Assembly (NCBI GenBank): GCA_035527455.1
Contig: DATLAN010000512.1
Coordinates: 1 to 19,191, forward strand
Direction: 5' to 3'
From: DATLAN01 sp035527455
GTDB taxonomy: Bacteria; Planctomycetota; Planctomycetia; Pirellulales; Thermoguttaceae
DNA length: 19,191 nucleotides
The translations under genes and the position numbers were made by a program. Below are positions 12,169-19,191 of the stretch, one piece after another. How positions within the stretch are numbered: position 1 is the first letter of the stretch; each line of letters opens with the position of its first letter. The notes beneath the pieces were generated by a model that saw only the letters and a list, made by a program, of their open reading frames with translations, had not been told where the DNA came from and made no database searches.

Positions 12169-13833
12169 TCAGTACCACTGATAGGCATACTCATGGAACC
12201 GATCCAGCGCCGCTTCACGTTTCTCGAGATCGGTGTATTCCGCCCAATCGCCGCTGGCCCCACGGAGCTTCTCCAGCAATAGCCGATCGGCGATCTGGTT
12301 GGCCGTCCATCCTTGCTCGTCACACTCCAGGGCGCGGGCTTCCGCCCGGTCGCGGCGCGAGGCGAGCATCGCGCGGACGCCTTCGCGAATGATCTCGTCG
12401 TCGCACTCGACCAGCGGGAGCAACCGAAGCACGCCTTGGGAATCGATCGGGTGCACGCTGATCTCGACCGACGGGGCCGGGTCGCCTGCGAGAATCCGCC
12501 GCACGTTGTAGCTGGTCACCAGGGCGTCGACCGGCGTCAAGGCGAACAGATAGACGGTCAGTGCCAGGGCCCAGAGTTGGCCGCGCATCAGCCAGACGAA
12601 GTCGCGGTTGCGGACGATCTTCCAGATCACCAGCACGAAACCCGCCACCACGCACGTCATGCCGAAGACACCCACCGTGCGCATCCGCGTCATGCCGTTG
12701 AAACCGATGTAGATGGTCAGCCGATGGTACACGGCCACGGCCAACAGCCCGTTCTCCAACGACCAGATCCAAGCCAACCGCCGCAACCGGCCCGAGCGGA
12801 GATCGTGGAGGATGCGCCCACGGAAGATCAACGAGAGGACCACCGTGGCCAAGGCCAACGCGACGGTCAGCCACGCGGCACCCTCGTGAGCGTAGCCCGA
12901 ATAATGGAAGCCCTCGGGGAAGACGCGAAACCAGAGCGTCTTGAACTCGAACACCAGGTACACGGCGAACAGGACGATCAGCGTCAGCAGGGTGTTGCGA
13001 AACGGCACGTAGAACGGCGAATCGGCCGGGGACGGTCCGGCCTCGTCATCGACCAGCTCCGCACGCGGCGCGTCCGACATCGTCCAGGCGACTACCGGAC
13101 GCAGCAGGCCGATGGTGATCCACAGCACGGCCAGCCAGAAGAAGACCTCCGCCCCGTCCGGCACCACGGCCAGGATCCAGCCTCGCAGCTTCTCGGCAAT
13201 CCGCTCGACCGCTTCGCCGAAGGACGCCAGCAGGTCGGGATTCGCCACGATGAACAACAGGCCGAAGGCCACCAGCGCGACCAGCGGCAACCCGGCGTCC
13301 AGCAAGATTCCCCGCTTGATCCTGGGCGCCAGCCGGTCGGTCGAGCGCCGGTAGTGGAGCAGCCCTTCGTAGCCCGCGATGAACGTCTGCCACGCGAAGG
13401 CGACCGTTTCGAGCACGTAGGGGCGCAAGCCGGCCAGGGCCATCGTGAAGGCGACCAGCAGCGCGAAGCCGCACCCGACCAGCAGCCAGGAGCCGCACCA
13501 CAGCAGTTTGGCCGCCGCCAGGATCAACATCACGGCCAGCACAAGGCAGCCTTTGCCGAACTTCGGCCGGGGAGCCCCCAGCCACAAAAGCAACGGCGCG
13601 GCGAGAAAGAACGCAGCGAAGCCGGCGAACCCATAAGCCCGATAGACCGCCACGTCGGCCAAGACGATCAACAGCAGGACCGCGAGAATCTCGCGCCAAC
13701 GCACGGGCGCTTGCCCGAACGGCAGGCCGCGCGCGTCGGTCGGTGTCGCTTCCGCCGAGTCTGAAGGTTCCCGCTCGACCTGCAAAGGTTCTGATCCGGT
13801 GGACATGGGACTCTCCGGGTTCTTCACCAACAA
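12169..13833 (-). CDS. Polytopic membrane protein, DUF4153/DUF4173-like
   Basis: 554 residues from ATG 13831-13833, or 545 from a second ATG at 13804-13806; the data do not decide. After a polar N-terminus of about 45 residues there are roughly ten to twelve hydrophobic segments between 47 and 460 (examples: REILAVLLLIVLADVAVYR, VLAVMLILAAAKLLW, NTLLTLIVLFAVYLVFEF, WLTVALALATVVLSLIF). The middle part, with 'YAHEGAAWLTVAL' and 'RLTIYIGFNGMTRMRTVG', resembles DUF4173/DUF4153 proteins, whose function is not known. The last 90 residues are soluble, charged and end in FHEYAYQWY. It converges on the small plus-strand gene with a 64-base gap that shows no clear terminator. Two terminator-like hairpins lie upstream in its leader side. 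Confidence 0.72.
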   Translation of the reverse strand: MLVKNPESPMSTGSEPLQVEREPSDSAEATPTDARGLPFGQAPVRWREILAVLLLIVLADVAVYRAYGFAGFAAFFLAAPLLLWLGAPRPKFGKGCLVLAVMLILAAAKLLWCGSWLLVGCGFALLVAFTMALAGLRPYVLETVAFAWQTFIAGYEGLLHYRRSTDRLAPRIKRGILLDAGLPLVALVAFGLLFIVANPDLLASFGEAVERIAEKLRGWILAVVPDGAEVFFWLAVLWITIGLLRPVVAWTMSDAPRAELVDDEAGPSPADSPFYVPFRNTLLTLIVLFAVYLVFEFKTLWFRVFPEGFHYSGYAHEGAAWLTVALALATVVLSLIFRGRILHDLRSGRLRRLAWIWSLENGLLAVAVYHRLTIYIGFNGMTRMRTVGVFGMTCVVAGFVLVIWKIVRNRDFVWLMRGQLWALALTVYLFALTPVDALVTSYNVRRILAGDPAPSVEISVHPIDSQGVLRLLPLVECDDEIIREGVRAMLASRRDRAEARALECDEQGWTANQIADRLLLEKLRGASGDWAEYTDLEKREAALDRFHEYAYQWY

Positions 13834-13968
13834 CCTAAGCGGCGTGTGTCAATCATCGCCCGTGTCGCATTGTACTGCATCCCCGCGCGGGCGGGCCAGC
13901 GAACGCCGTGCTGGTTGTTTGGAGTTCGGGTTTTCAAGGCATTGCAGAACAAGTAAATGGGGGGAATG

Positions 13969-14002
13969 AAAAACGGCCCTGGCGGCATGAACCGCGAGGG
14001 CC
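13969..14002 (-). terminator. Rho-independent terminator-like hairpin 1
   Basis: Arms 13975-13985 and 13992-14002 pair over 10 of 11 positions with a six-base loop. On the minus strand the stem is followed by G and five T (13973-13969). Confidence 0.55.
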
Positions 14003-14122
14003 CGGGAGGGTCATTTTGCGCAAAACAAGACGGATAGGGAAGTATTTGCGAGAATTGCCTGCGCGATCGGCTGATTCCGTGCCTTGCACGCCAGGACTCG
14101 CAGCCGCACACGGGGTGACAAG

Positions 14123-14166
14123 AAAAAATGCCCTCCGCAGGCCAAGGCTCCCCCCTGCGAAGGGCA
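14123..14166 (-). terminator. Rho-independent terminator-like hairpin 2
   Basis: Arms 14129-14141 and 14154-14166 pair over 12 of 13 positions with a 12-base loop. On the minus strand the stem runs directly into six T (14128-14123). No minus-strand gene is seen upstream of it, so what it would terminate is unclear. Confidence 0.6.
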
Positions 14167-14363
14167 ATGGGGTGTCCGGTCACGAATGACCGAAACGTCA
14201 ACTCGTTGAAGTTATCGGCACTTCACCTCAAAAAATGTGGCTAAACCACGATGCTAACGTGGCTCACTGTCGTGTCCCCCGGGAATTCCAGTCACATCCC
14301 GGCTTGCCCGAGGTTTGAATGAAGGTTGCCCCACGCGGTACAATGCCGCTGTCTCCCTTCCCT

Positions 14364-14388
14364 CGTTCCCAAACTCTGTTTGGGAACG
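14364..14388. repeat. Dispersed palindrome CGTTCCCAAAC-TCT-GTTTGGGAACG
   Basis: Perfect 11-bp arms with a three-base loop. This palindrome type recurs in planctomycete and some cyanobacterial genomes. It lies 52 bases before the glycosidase ATG and inside an upstream open extension of that frame (where it reads FPNSVWER), which argues against any start upstream of it. Confidence 0.8.
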
Positions 14389-14440
14389 CAACCGCGGGCA
14401 CAGCATCCGGCAGAAAGAGAAGCCATCAAGGACTGTAACC

Positions 14441-17400
14441 ATGAAACGCACCGTCATTCTCCAAGGATCGATCGTCCTTCTTGCGTGGTGCCTCGCAAGC
14501 CCCTTCGCTGCGGCGTACAACCCGCCGGTCGACGCGGCCGGGCCGCTGGTGGTCGAAATCGAAGGTCCGGAAGCGGTCACCCAAACCGAGACGCCCCTAC
14601 CCGTTCGTGTTCTGGTGGAGAATCGGGGACAGCAGTCCGTCCAGGGCACCGTGCGGCTGGACGTCATCGATCGTTGGCGAGTCGAGCCGGCCGGGCCCAT
14701 TCGGTTTTCCGTCAAGCCCCAAGAAACATCTGCCTATGAGTTCAAGGCCGTGGCGGGCGAAGGGACCTTCAGTGCCCATTACCCGATCCACGCTCGCGTA
14801 GACTTCCAACTGGACGGGAAAACGTACACGGCCCATCCGATCTTGATTCTCCAGACCGAGCTTCCACGTCCGCCACGGTCGGTCGTTCCGGTCGAGTGGA
14901 AACCACTGAAACTGTCCTCCGGCGTAGAGCTGGCCTTGTGGCGTTTGCCCGTGCGCCGGGCCGTGGTGCAGGTCTTCGGCAGGCCGCCGCAAGTCATGCC
15001 GGTCGGATGGGAGGGGGCGGAATCGCAAAGCCGGGCCTCACTGTCCGTCGGCTCGCAATCGCCGGCCGGGCAAACCCGTCAGGCCATCGCAATCCACCCG
15101 CCGTGGAACGAAGGCCGCGTGGGCACCATGCTGGTCGAATTCCCCTTGCAGCTACCTCCAGGCAAGCCGCTGAAGCTCCGCTTCGCCAACGCCGTCACGC
15201 CGACCGGTCAAGGCGACGGCGTGACGTTCCGCGTGCGAGTCGCTCCATTGGACGCCCCGGCCGGCGAGTTCGGCCGAATCGTTTTCGACCGGCATACCGA
15301 CGCCAAGACATGGACCCCCGCCGAGGCCGACCTGAGCCCGTTTGCCGGACAGGCCGTCCGCCTGCAACTCGAGTCGCACCCGGGCCCGAAAAACGATACC
15401 GGCTGGGACCAGTCCTATTGGGCCGAGCCGACGTTGATCGCCGGCACGCCGAGCAGTCCGCCGCCCTTTCCGCCGGAAGACGACGCCGGCTCACGCGTGT
15501 TGGGAACCATCCGGCAAGGAGAAAGAGAATACGAAGTCCGAATCTGGCCGGGAAGTCGCGGACTGCTCGACGCGGTGATCGGCTTCCGGCAAGGCGACCG
15601 GCGGCTCTATTTCCGCGGGTTCGAAGTCCGCGTGCTCGGCGGGCGGATCGACGACGCCCGATCGCCGATCCTCCTGCAGGAGGCGAAAGAAGAGCCGTGC
15701 GACGCCGGCTGCCAGGTGCGGCATCGCTTCTCGGGTCTCTCGGCGGATTTCGATCTCGTCGGCCGGCTCTACGTGGAACGCGGCGCCTTGCGGGCGAAGT
15801 TCCACCTGGAAAACACGCCGCCGCCGCAACCCTGGTCGGTCGTCTACCTGGAAGACACGGCCGCCGGGACCTGGAGCCGAACGGCCGGCCAGGTCTACGC
15901 AGGACACGGCAACGTCATCCGTCGCCCCGGCGCGTTCCGCTTGAGCTTCGACGGCCATCGGCTGGCGACGTCCTTCGTCGGGTTCGACTTCGACGGCGGT
16001 TTCTCGCTCGTGCAAGGTGTCGACGTGCCGCCCAACGATCTGCAGGTCGATCCCGAGTCGCGCCACTACTCGCTCCACGTCCCGCACGCCTCCACGTTGA
16101 CGTTCATCCCGGCCGAAAACGTCTGGGAAGGCGTCAAGGCGTGGCGGGAAGTCAACGGGCTGAAGGCCGCCGGCGGCGTGGAAAAGCTGGCCGGTCGGTT
16201 CGTCTTCGACCTCTGGGGCGGACGCTATGGAGAAAGCCACCAGCAATTGCAGCGGGCCTTCCGCTACGGGCTGACCGACGCGGCCGTCATCTGGCACAAC
16301 TGGCAACGCTGGGGTTACGACTACCGGCTGCCCGACATCTATCCGGCCAATCCGCTCTTCGGCACGCACGAGGAGCTGCGGCAGATGGCCGACACGTGCA
16401 AACAGGCCGGCGTGCTCTTCGCCCCGCACGACAACTACATCGACTTCTACCCGGACGCCGAAGGCTTTTCGTATGAAAAGCAAATCGCCTTCCAACGCGA
16501 CGGCACGCCGGTCAAGGCCTGGCTGAACGAAGGCCGCGGCGCACGATCGTACCGTTACCGGGCCGACCGGGTCGAGCCCTTCCTGCGCCGCAACCTGAAC
16601 CTGATCCGCGACGGCCTGGCTCCCGACGCCTATTTCATCGACGTCTGGTCGAGCATCTGCCCTTACGACTATTGGACCGCCGACGGGCAGTTCTTCACGC
16701 GGGCTTACACGAACCGGAGTTGGGGCGAGCATTTCGCGTGGATTCGCGATTTCCTCGGCAACGACGCCCCGCAGATCTCCGAGAGCGGACAGGATCAGTT
16801 GATCGGTTGGCTGGACGGGGCGCAGACGAATCACCTTCGCGTGGGAACGCCCGTCGCCGGCGACCGCCACGGTTGGTGCGTGTGGGACGTGCCGTGCGAC
16901 GACGCCGAGCGGACGCCCTGGTTCGACGCCGCCCATCACGACCGGTTCATCCTGCACGGGGCCGGCTATTCGGGCCGATACGCCGGGGGGCTCGACCCGC
17001 GGCTGCACGGCATCTACAGCGACGACTACCTCGCCACCGAAGTCCTCACCGGCCACCCGACCATGGTCAGCCGCCCGTTCGACCGCGACGTGGTCCGCAA
17101 GTACTGGCTGACGCAGGATCTCATGCGGGCGTTGGCCCTGCGACAAATCGAGAACGTCGAGTACTCTGCGGGAGGCGTCTCCGACGGCGACCTCCACCGC
17201 CAACACATCCGCTGGAGCGGCGGCGGCGAAGTCTGGGTCAACCGGGGCCAGACCGATTGGAACGTCGCCGGGCGGACTCTGCCGCAATACGGCTTCTTCG
17301 CCCGCGTGCCGACCGAAGGCGGAACGGTCGAGGCCTCGATCGACCGCCGCGACGGGATCATCGTGGAAGAGGCCCGCTCGCCCGAGCGGATCTATGTCAA

Positions 17401-18151
17401 CGCCCGACGGGTGGTCGACGAGCGGTTGCCGATTCGGGCGGCCGTCGAGAAGTGTCGCTTGCTCGACGGGCGGCAATTCGCGATCGCGCTGAACTGGCAA
17501 CTCGACCGGCCGGTGCCCGAGGGTTACCTTCCCTTCCTCCATTTCGTCGATCAGGCCGGCGAGATCCTCCTCCAGGCACATCAAGACGCCGCACCGTTTG
17601 TCCCCGGCCGCACGGGCCAGATCGAGACCACGGCCGTCGGTTGGCTGCCGGAGGAGCTTGCCGAAGGGACGACGTACGGACTGTGCATGGGTTTTTATCG
17701 CCCCGACGGCGGAGACCGCCTGAAGCTGGCCGGGCCGGACGACGGCACGCGACGGATTCGCCTGGGCACGATCCGCGTCGATCTCGAGGAGGGGCGGCCG
17801 GCCGCCATGATCTGGTCGCCGCACGAACCGCAGCCCGATCTGTGGCTCGGCCGGCAAAACGCCGAGAACAAGCCGATCGACTTCGGACCGATCGTCACTT
17901 CCGGCGGCTGTCGTCTTTCACGTGACGGCGAGGGGCTGTTGATCGTTCCGCTGCCCAGCGACGCCGGGCCGAAGTTCGCCGTCCGATTGCACCCGGCGGC
18001 GCTGCCCGGGCGGCTGCCCGAGTTGACCCACGTCGAGACGATCGACGAAGATGGCAAGGCCTCGGCCCGCAGTCCGGTCCGTCGTGAAGGCGATGCCCTG
18101 TTGATCGAGTGCGAACCGGGCGTGTTCGGTTATCGGTTGACTGGAGAGTGA
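14441..18151 (+). CDS. Large secreted glycosidase-like protein (GH101/GH129-type TIM barrel, putative)
   Basis: 1236 residues from ATG 14441, chosen because it begins a clear Sec signal peptide (MKRTVILQGSIVLLAWCLA, cleavage near AAA-YNPP, residue 25-27); the open frame upstream runs through a palindromic repeat. Residues about 35-125 form a NEW3/CARDB-like beta domain, 220-335 a carbohydrate-binding-like jelly roll, 345-570 a beta-rich domain and about 585-860 the likely barrel. In the barrel D734 lies in YFIDVWSS and E781 in QISESGQD; these match in order and context the nucleophile (VDVWG) and acid/base (IEWG) of GH101 endo-alpha-N-acetylgalactosaminidases, though the spacing is 47 instead of about 32 residues. 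D664 in APHDNYIDFYPD may contact substrate. Beta domains complete the C-terminus. It probably acts outside the cytoplasm on a glycan or glycoprotein. Substrate is unknown, and no transporter or sulfatase is adjacent. Confidence 0.7.
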   Translation: MKRTVILQGSIVLLAWCLASPFAAAYNPPVDAAGPLVVEIEGPEAVTQTETPLPVRVLVENRGQQSVQGTVRLDVIDRWRVEPAGPIRFSVKPQETSAYEFKAVAGEGTFSAHYPIHARVDFQLDGKTYTAHPILILQTELPRPPRSVVPVEWKPLKLSSGVELALWRLPVRRAVVQVFGRPPQVMPVGWEGAESQSRASLSVGSQSPAGQTRQAIAIHPPWNEGRVGTMLVEFPLQLPPGKPLKLRFANAVTPTGQGDGVTFRVRVAPLDAPAGEFGRIVFDRHTDAKTWTPAEADLSPFAGQAVRLQLESHPGPKNDTGWDQSYWAEPTLIAGTPSSPPPFPPEDDAGSRVLGTIRQGEREYEVRIWPGSRGLLDAVIGFRQGDRRLYFRGFEVRVLGGRIDDARSPILLQEAKEEPCDAGCQVRHRFSGLSADFDLVGRLYVERGALRAKFHLENTPPPQPWSVVYLEDTAAGTWSRTAGQVYAGHGNVIRRPGAFRLSFDGHRLATSFVGFDFDGGFSLVQGVDVPPNDLQVDPESRHYSLHVPHASTLTFIPAENVWEGVKAWREVNGLKAAGGVEKLAGRFVFDLWGGRYGESHQQLQRAFRYGLTDAAVIWHNWQRWGYDYRLPDIYPANPLFGTHEELRQMADTCKQAGVLFAPHDNYIDFYPDAEGFSYEKQIAFQRDGTPVKAWLNEGRGARSYRYRADRVEPFLRRNLNLIRDGLAPDAYFIDVWSSICPYDYWTADGQFFTRAYTNRSWGEHFAWIRDFLGNDAPQISESGQDQLIGWLDGAQTNHLRVGTPVAGDRHGWCVWDVPCDDAERTPWFDAAHHDRFILHGAGYSGRYAGGLDPRLHGIYSDDYLATEVLTGHPTMVSRPFDRDVVRKYWLTQDLMRALALRQIENVEYSAGGVSDGDLHRQHIRWSGGGEVWVNRGQTDWNVAGRTLPQYGFFARVPTEGGTVEASIDRRDGIIVEEARSPERIYVNARRVVDERLPIRAAVEKCRLLDGRQFAIALNWQLDRPVPEGYLPFLHFVDQAGEILLQAHQDAAPFVPGRTGQIETTAVGWLPEELAEGTTYGLCMGFYRPDGGDRLKLAGPDDGTRRIRLGTIRVDLEEGRPAAMIWSPHEPQPDLWLGRQNAENKPIDFGPIVTSGGCRLSRDGEGLLIVPLPSDAGPKFAVRLHPAALPGRLPELTHVETIDEDGKASARSPVRREGDALLIECEPGVFGYRLTGE

Positions 18152-18284
18152 GCCCCGACTGGCCATTCTTTTCCCGGTTGGAGCGTCGAACGACAACAAT
18201 GGGCATCTGCCGTGTCCGCACGGTTTGGCGAAAGGCATTCTCCTGCAACGGGTTACGCCAACAGGGCCGAGTGCAACGAAGTGG

Positions 18285-18525
18285 CTTGGCGCGTTTGTTT
18301 CCCGCCCCACGCTTGCGCGGTTGCGGACGGCCGCCGGTCGTGTCGATGCGCAAGTCGTTCTCCGCACAGAACTTGCATCGCTCGAAGGCCCATTGACAAA
18401 CCGCCGTCGATCGGTTCGATTGGACCTTTGTTTCCTCGGCGCAAGACGTTACACGAAAGCACCTTACGGCATTGTTTTCCACTTTTTCGAGATTTCGCTT
18501 TTCCAAAGAAAACAATTCGAACACC
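18285..18525 (+). repeat. Dispersed repeat copy B (about 240 bp)
   Basis: Aligns block by block with copy A (1915-2145, opposite strand): the CCCGCCCCACGC block, ATTGACAA, CCTCGGCGCAAGAC, CTTACGGCATTGTTTTCC and the T-rich tail ending TTTCGCTTTTCC. Translated, the conserved end reads PYGIVFHFFEISLFQRKQ here and TYGIVCQFFPISLFLRQQ in copy A, but neither frame has a start or context that supports a gene. Confidence 0.6.
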
Positions 18526-18730
18526 TCCTCACCGCCCGACCGAATGAAGAGGTGCAGGCCGGCTCGAGCGGGCTGTTGAAGAGACGGTTGCCCGGAGGAA
18601 TCGGCGATCCAACAGGGAAGACTTCGGAAGGCCGTTGTGCCGAATTATCAAAGAGCCCGCCCGCACGCAAGGCGGATAGCCACATGGCTATGTCTACACC
18701 ATCGGCGACCAAGAATCCACGCCGCATTTT

Positions 18731-18812
18731 GGGCCACCCGCCGACGCGGGTGGCCCCGTCGATTCTCCGGAGTGAGCGCTGCTACAAGTCCGTAGGGTGG
18801 GCACTGCCCACC
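18731..18812. repeat. Pair of REP-like hairpins
   Basis: Hairpin 1: GGGCCACCCG (18731-18740) and CGGGTGGCCC (18747-18756), perfect 10-bp arms, six-base loop. Hairpin 2: GGTGGGCA (18796-18803) and TGCCCACC (18805-18812), perfect 8-bp arms, one-base loop, preceded by CGTAG. Two GC-rich hairpins about 40 bases apart, sharing GGTGG, look like a REP doublet. No RAYT transposase gene lies in the window. Confidence 0.7.
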
Positions 18813-19054
18813 AATTCTCCGAAAGGCAGGAAGGCTCATTCGGATAATCGTCCGTGCGGCGCAACCACGCGAGGATGGCGGCAAATGGGTCGGCGTGCCG
18901 ATCGGAGGGGTGTTCGGGATTCCTCTTGTTGCCCGGCAACACCGGCGATCTTGCGAATCAGTCGACCGACGTGGTAGAATCGCTTCCGCAAGATCGACGG
19001 TGCCACCCGCGCAAATGACTAAGTGCGCTCTGACCCCATCTCCGGGCACTGGCC

Positions 19055-19191
19055 CTACCGTTTCGGCACGAACATGTCGTTCGGCGTCAGCTTGCACTCT
19101 TCGATCATTTGCAGGCAGTATTCGAGGCGTCCGAGGTCGCGGCCGCCGTTGTTGGTGCCGAAGGCGAACTTCACGCCCGCCTGCTTCGCCC
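19055..19191 (-). CDS. C-terminal end of an unidentified protein, possibly PHP-type or amidohydrolase-like (partial)
   Basis: The last 45 codons before a TAG at 19055-19057, running off the window edge. It reads AKQAGVKFAFGTNNGG, then RDLGRLEYCLQMIEECKL and TPNDMFVPKR. The pattern 'AG..FAFGT..GG.DLGRLEYC..MI..C.LT..DMF.P' is coding and resembles the tail of metal-dependent PHP or TIM-barrel hydrolases, where 'FGTD.H' often carries a ligand; here the equivalent is GTNNGG. The metal-binding core is outside the window, so the family call is tentative. Confidence 0.5.
   Translation of the reverse strand, partial: AKQAGVKFAFGTNNGGRDLGRLEYCLQMIEECKLTPNDMFVPKR

Larger units (their letters stand above)
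13834..14440. other. 607-base intergenic region upstream of two divergent genes
   Basis: No protein gene is supported on either strand. It holds two hairpins with T-runs on the minus strand (13969-14002 and 14123-14166), a CCACG/CGTGG hairpin at 14246-14262 and the dispersed palindrome at 14364-14388. Base composition is more mixed than in the flanking genes. A small RNA or a regulated leader for the membrane-protein gene are possible contents. Confidence 0.45.
18152..19054. other. 900-base gene-free region rich in repeats
   Basis: No gene is supported. A 250-codon plus-strand frame (18225-18977) crosses several repeat elements and has no coherent protein features. The region contains dispersed repeat copy B, two perfect REP-like hairpins at 18731-18812 and, near 19030, the phrase CTCTGACCCC, which recurs in REP elements of other bacteria. 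No terminator was recognised just after the glycosidase gene. Confidence 0.55.

Noticed and set aside
12313..13764. 483-codon plus-strand frame opposite the membrane protein
   Set aside because: Gln/His/Arg-rich shadow of hydrophobic codons; no coherent fold features.
14315..14440. Upstream extension of the glycosidase frame from base 14315
   Set aside because: It translates a dispersed palindrome (FPNSVWER) and would bury the signal peptide 42 residues inside the protein.
15491..17857. 788-codon open frame on the minus strand, antisense to the glycosidase-like gene
   Set aside because: Shadow frame caused by GC-rich codon use; the plus-strand product has a signal peptide and barrel motifs, the minus one has none.
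18225..18977. 250-codon plus-strand frame after the glycosidase gene
   Set aside because: It runs through dispersed repeat B and the REP doublet (VGWALPTN-type translated repeat), with no domain and no ribosome site.
1..19191. tRNA, rRNA and intact insertion-sequence transposase genes
   Set aside because: No cloverleaf with CCA-type end, no rRNA signature and no DDE or HUH transposase motif was seen on either strand.

Overview
The window most likely comes from a GC-rich member of the Planctomycetota, probably near Pirellulales. The evidence is a large secreted protein with an LEDRRMLS-type N-terminal motif and a dockerin-like C-terminus, many dispersed palindromic and heptamer repeats, weak or absent Shine-Dalgarno sites before several genes, and large gene-poor gaps. 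I see no rRNA, tRNA or CRISPR array. The assignment is inferred from protein style and was not tested by phylogeny.

Layout. Bases 1-155 are the end of a Gfo/Idh/MocA-type oxidoreductase. Bases 262-1215 (minus) encode a HEPN-like protein in an AT-richer island. Bases 1376-2430 are a gene graveyard: an ORF6N fragment fused to the tail of a type IIG-like restriction/methylase protein, one copy of a dispersed repeat, and an orphan protein C-terminus lying in frame behind the stop of the next gene. Bases 2429-3265 (minus) encode a Cof-type HAD phosphatase. A (GAATTAT)9 array then runs into the 3' end of the most striking gene, 3331-7527 (minus). It encodes a 1398-residue predicted extracellular protein with six consecutive Hcp-like domains, the fold of the type VI secretion tube protein, followed by a planctomycete-type C-terminal region and a dockerin-like module.

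Bases 7996-10493 (minus) hold a two-gene unit: an ExeA/MshM-type AAA ATPase with a long acidic tail, then a CpsD/BY-kinase-like P-loop ATPase. Such pairs usually accompany exopolysaccharide export, but none of the other genes of that system lie here. A 14-bp tandem array with a short inverted partner separates this unit from a plus-strand pair: a membrane-anchored or exported protein-L-isoaspartate methyltransferase and a small 85-residue protein. A convergent polytopic membrane protein (DUF4153/DUF4173-like) ends at 12169.

A 600-base spacer with two minus-strand terminator-like hairpins leads to a 1236-residue secreted protein (14441-18151, plus) that looks like a GH101/GH129-type glycosidase. 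About 900 gene-free bases follow, with REP-like hairpins and the second copy of the dispersed repeat. The window ends in the C-terminus of another gene on the minus strand.

The best candidate for something undescribed is the six-domain Hcp-like protein. Hcp normally assembles as a ring of six separate subunits; here six such domains, alternating between two types (A-B-A-B-A-B), sit on one chain in an apparently extracellular protein with no type VI secretion genes nearby.
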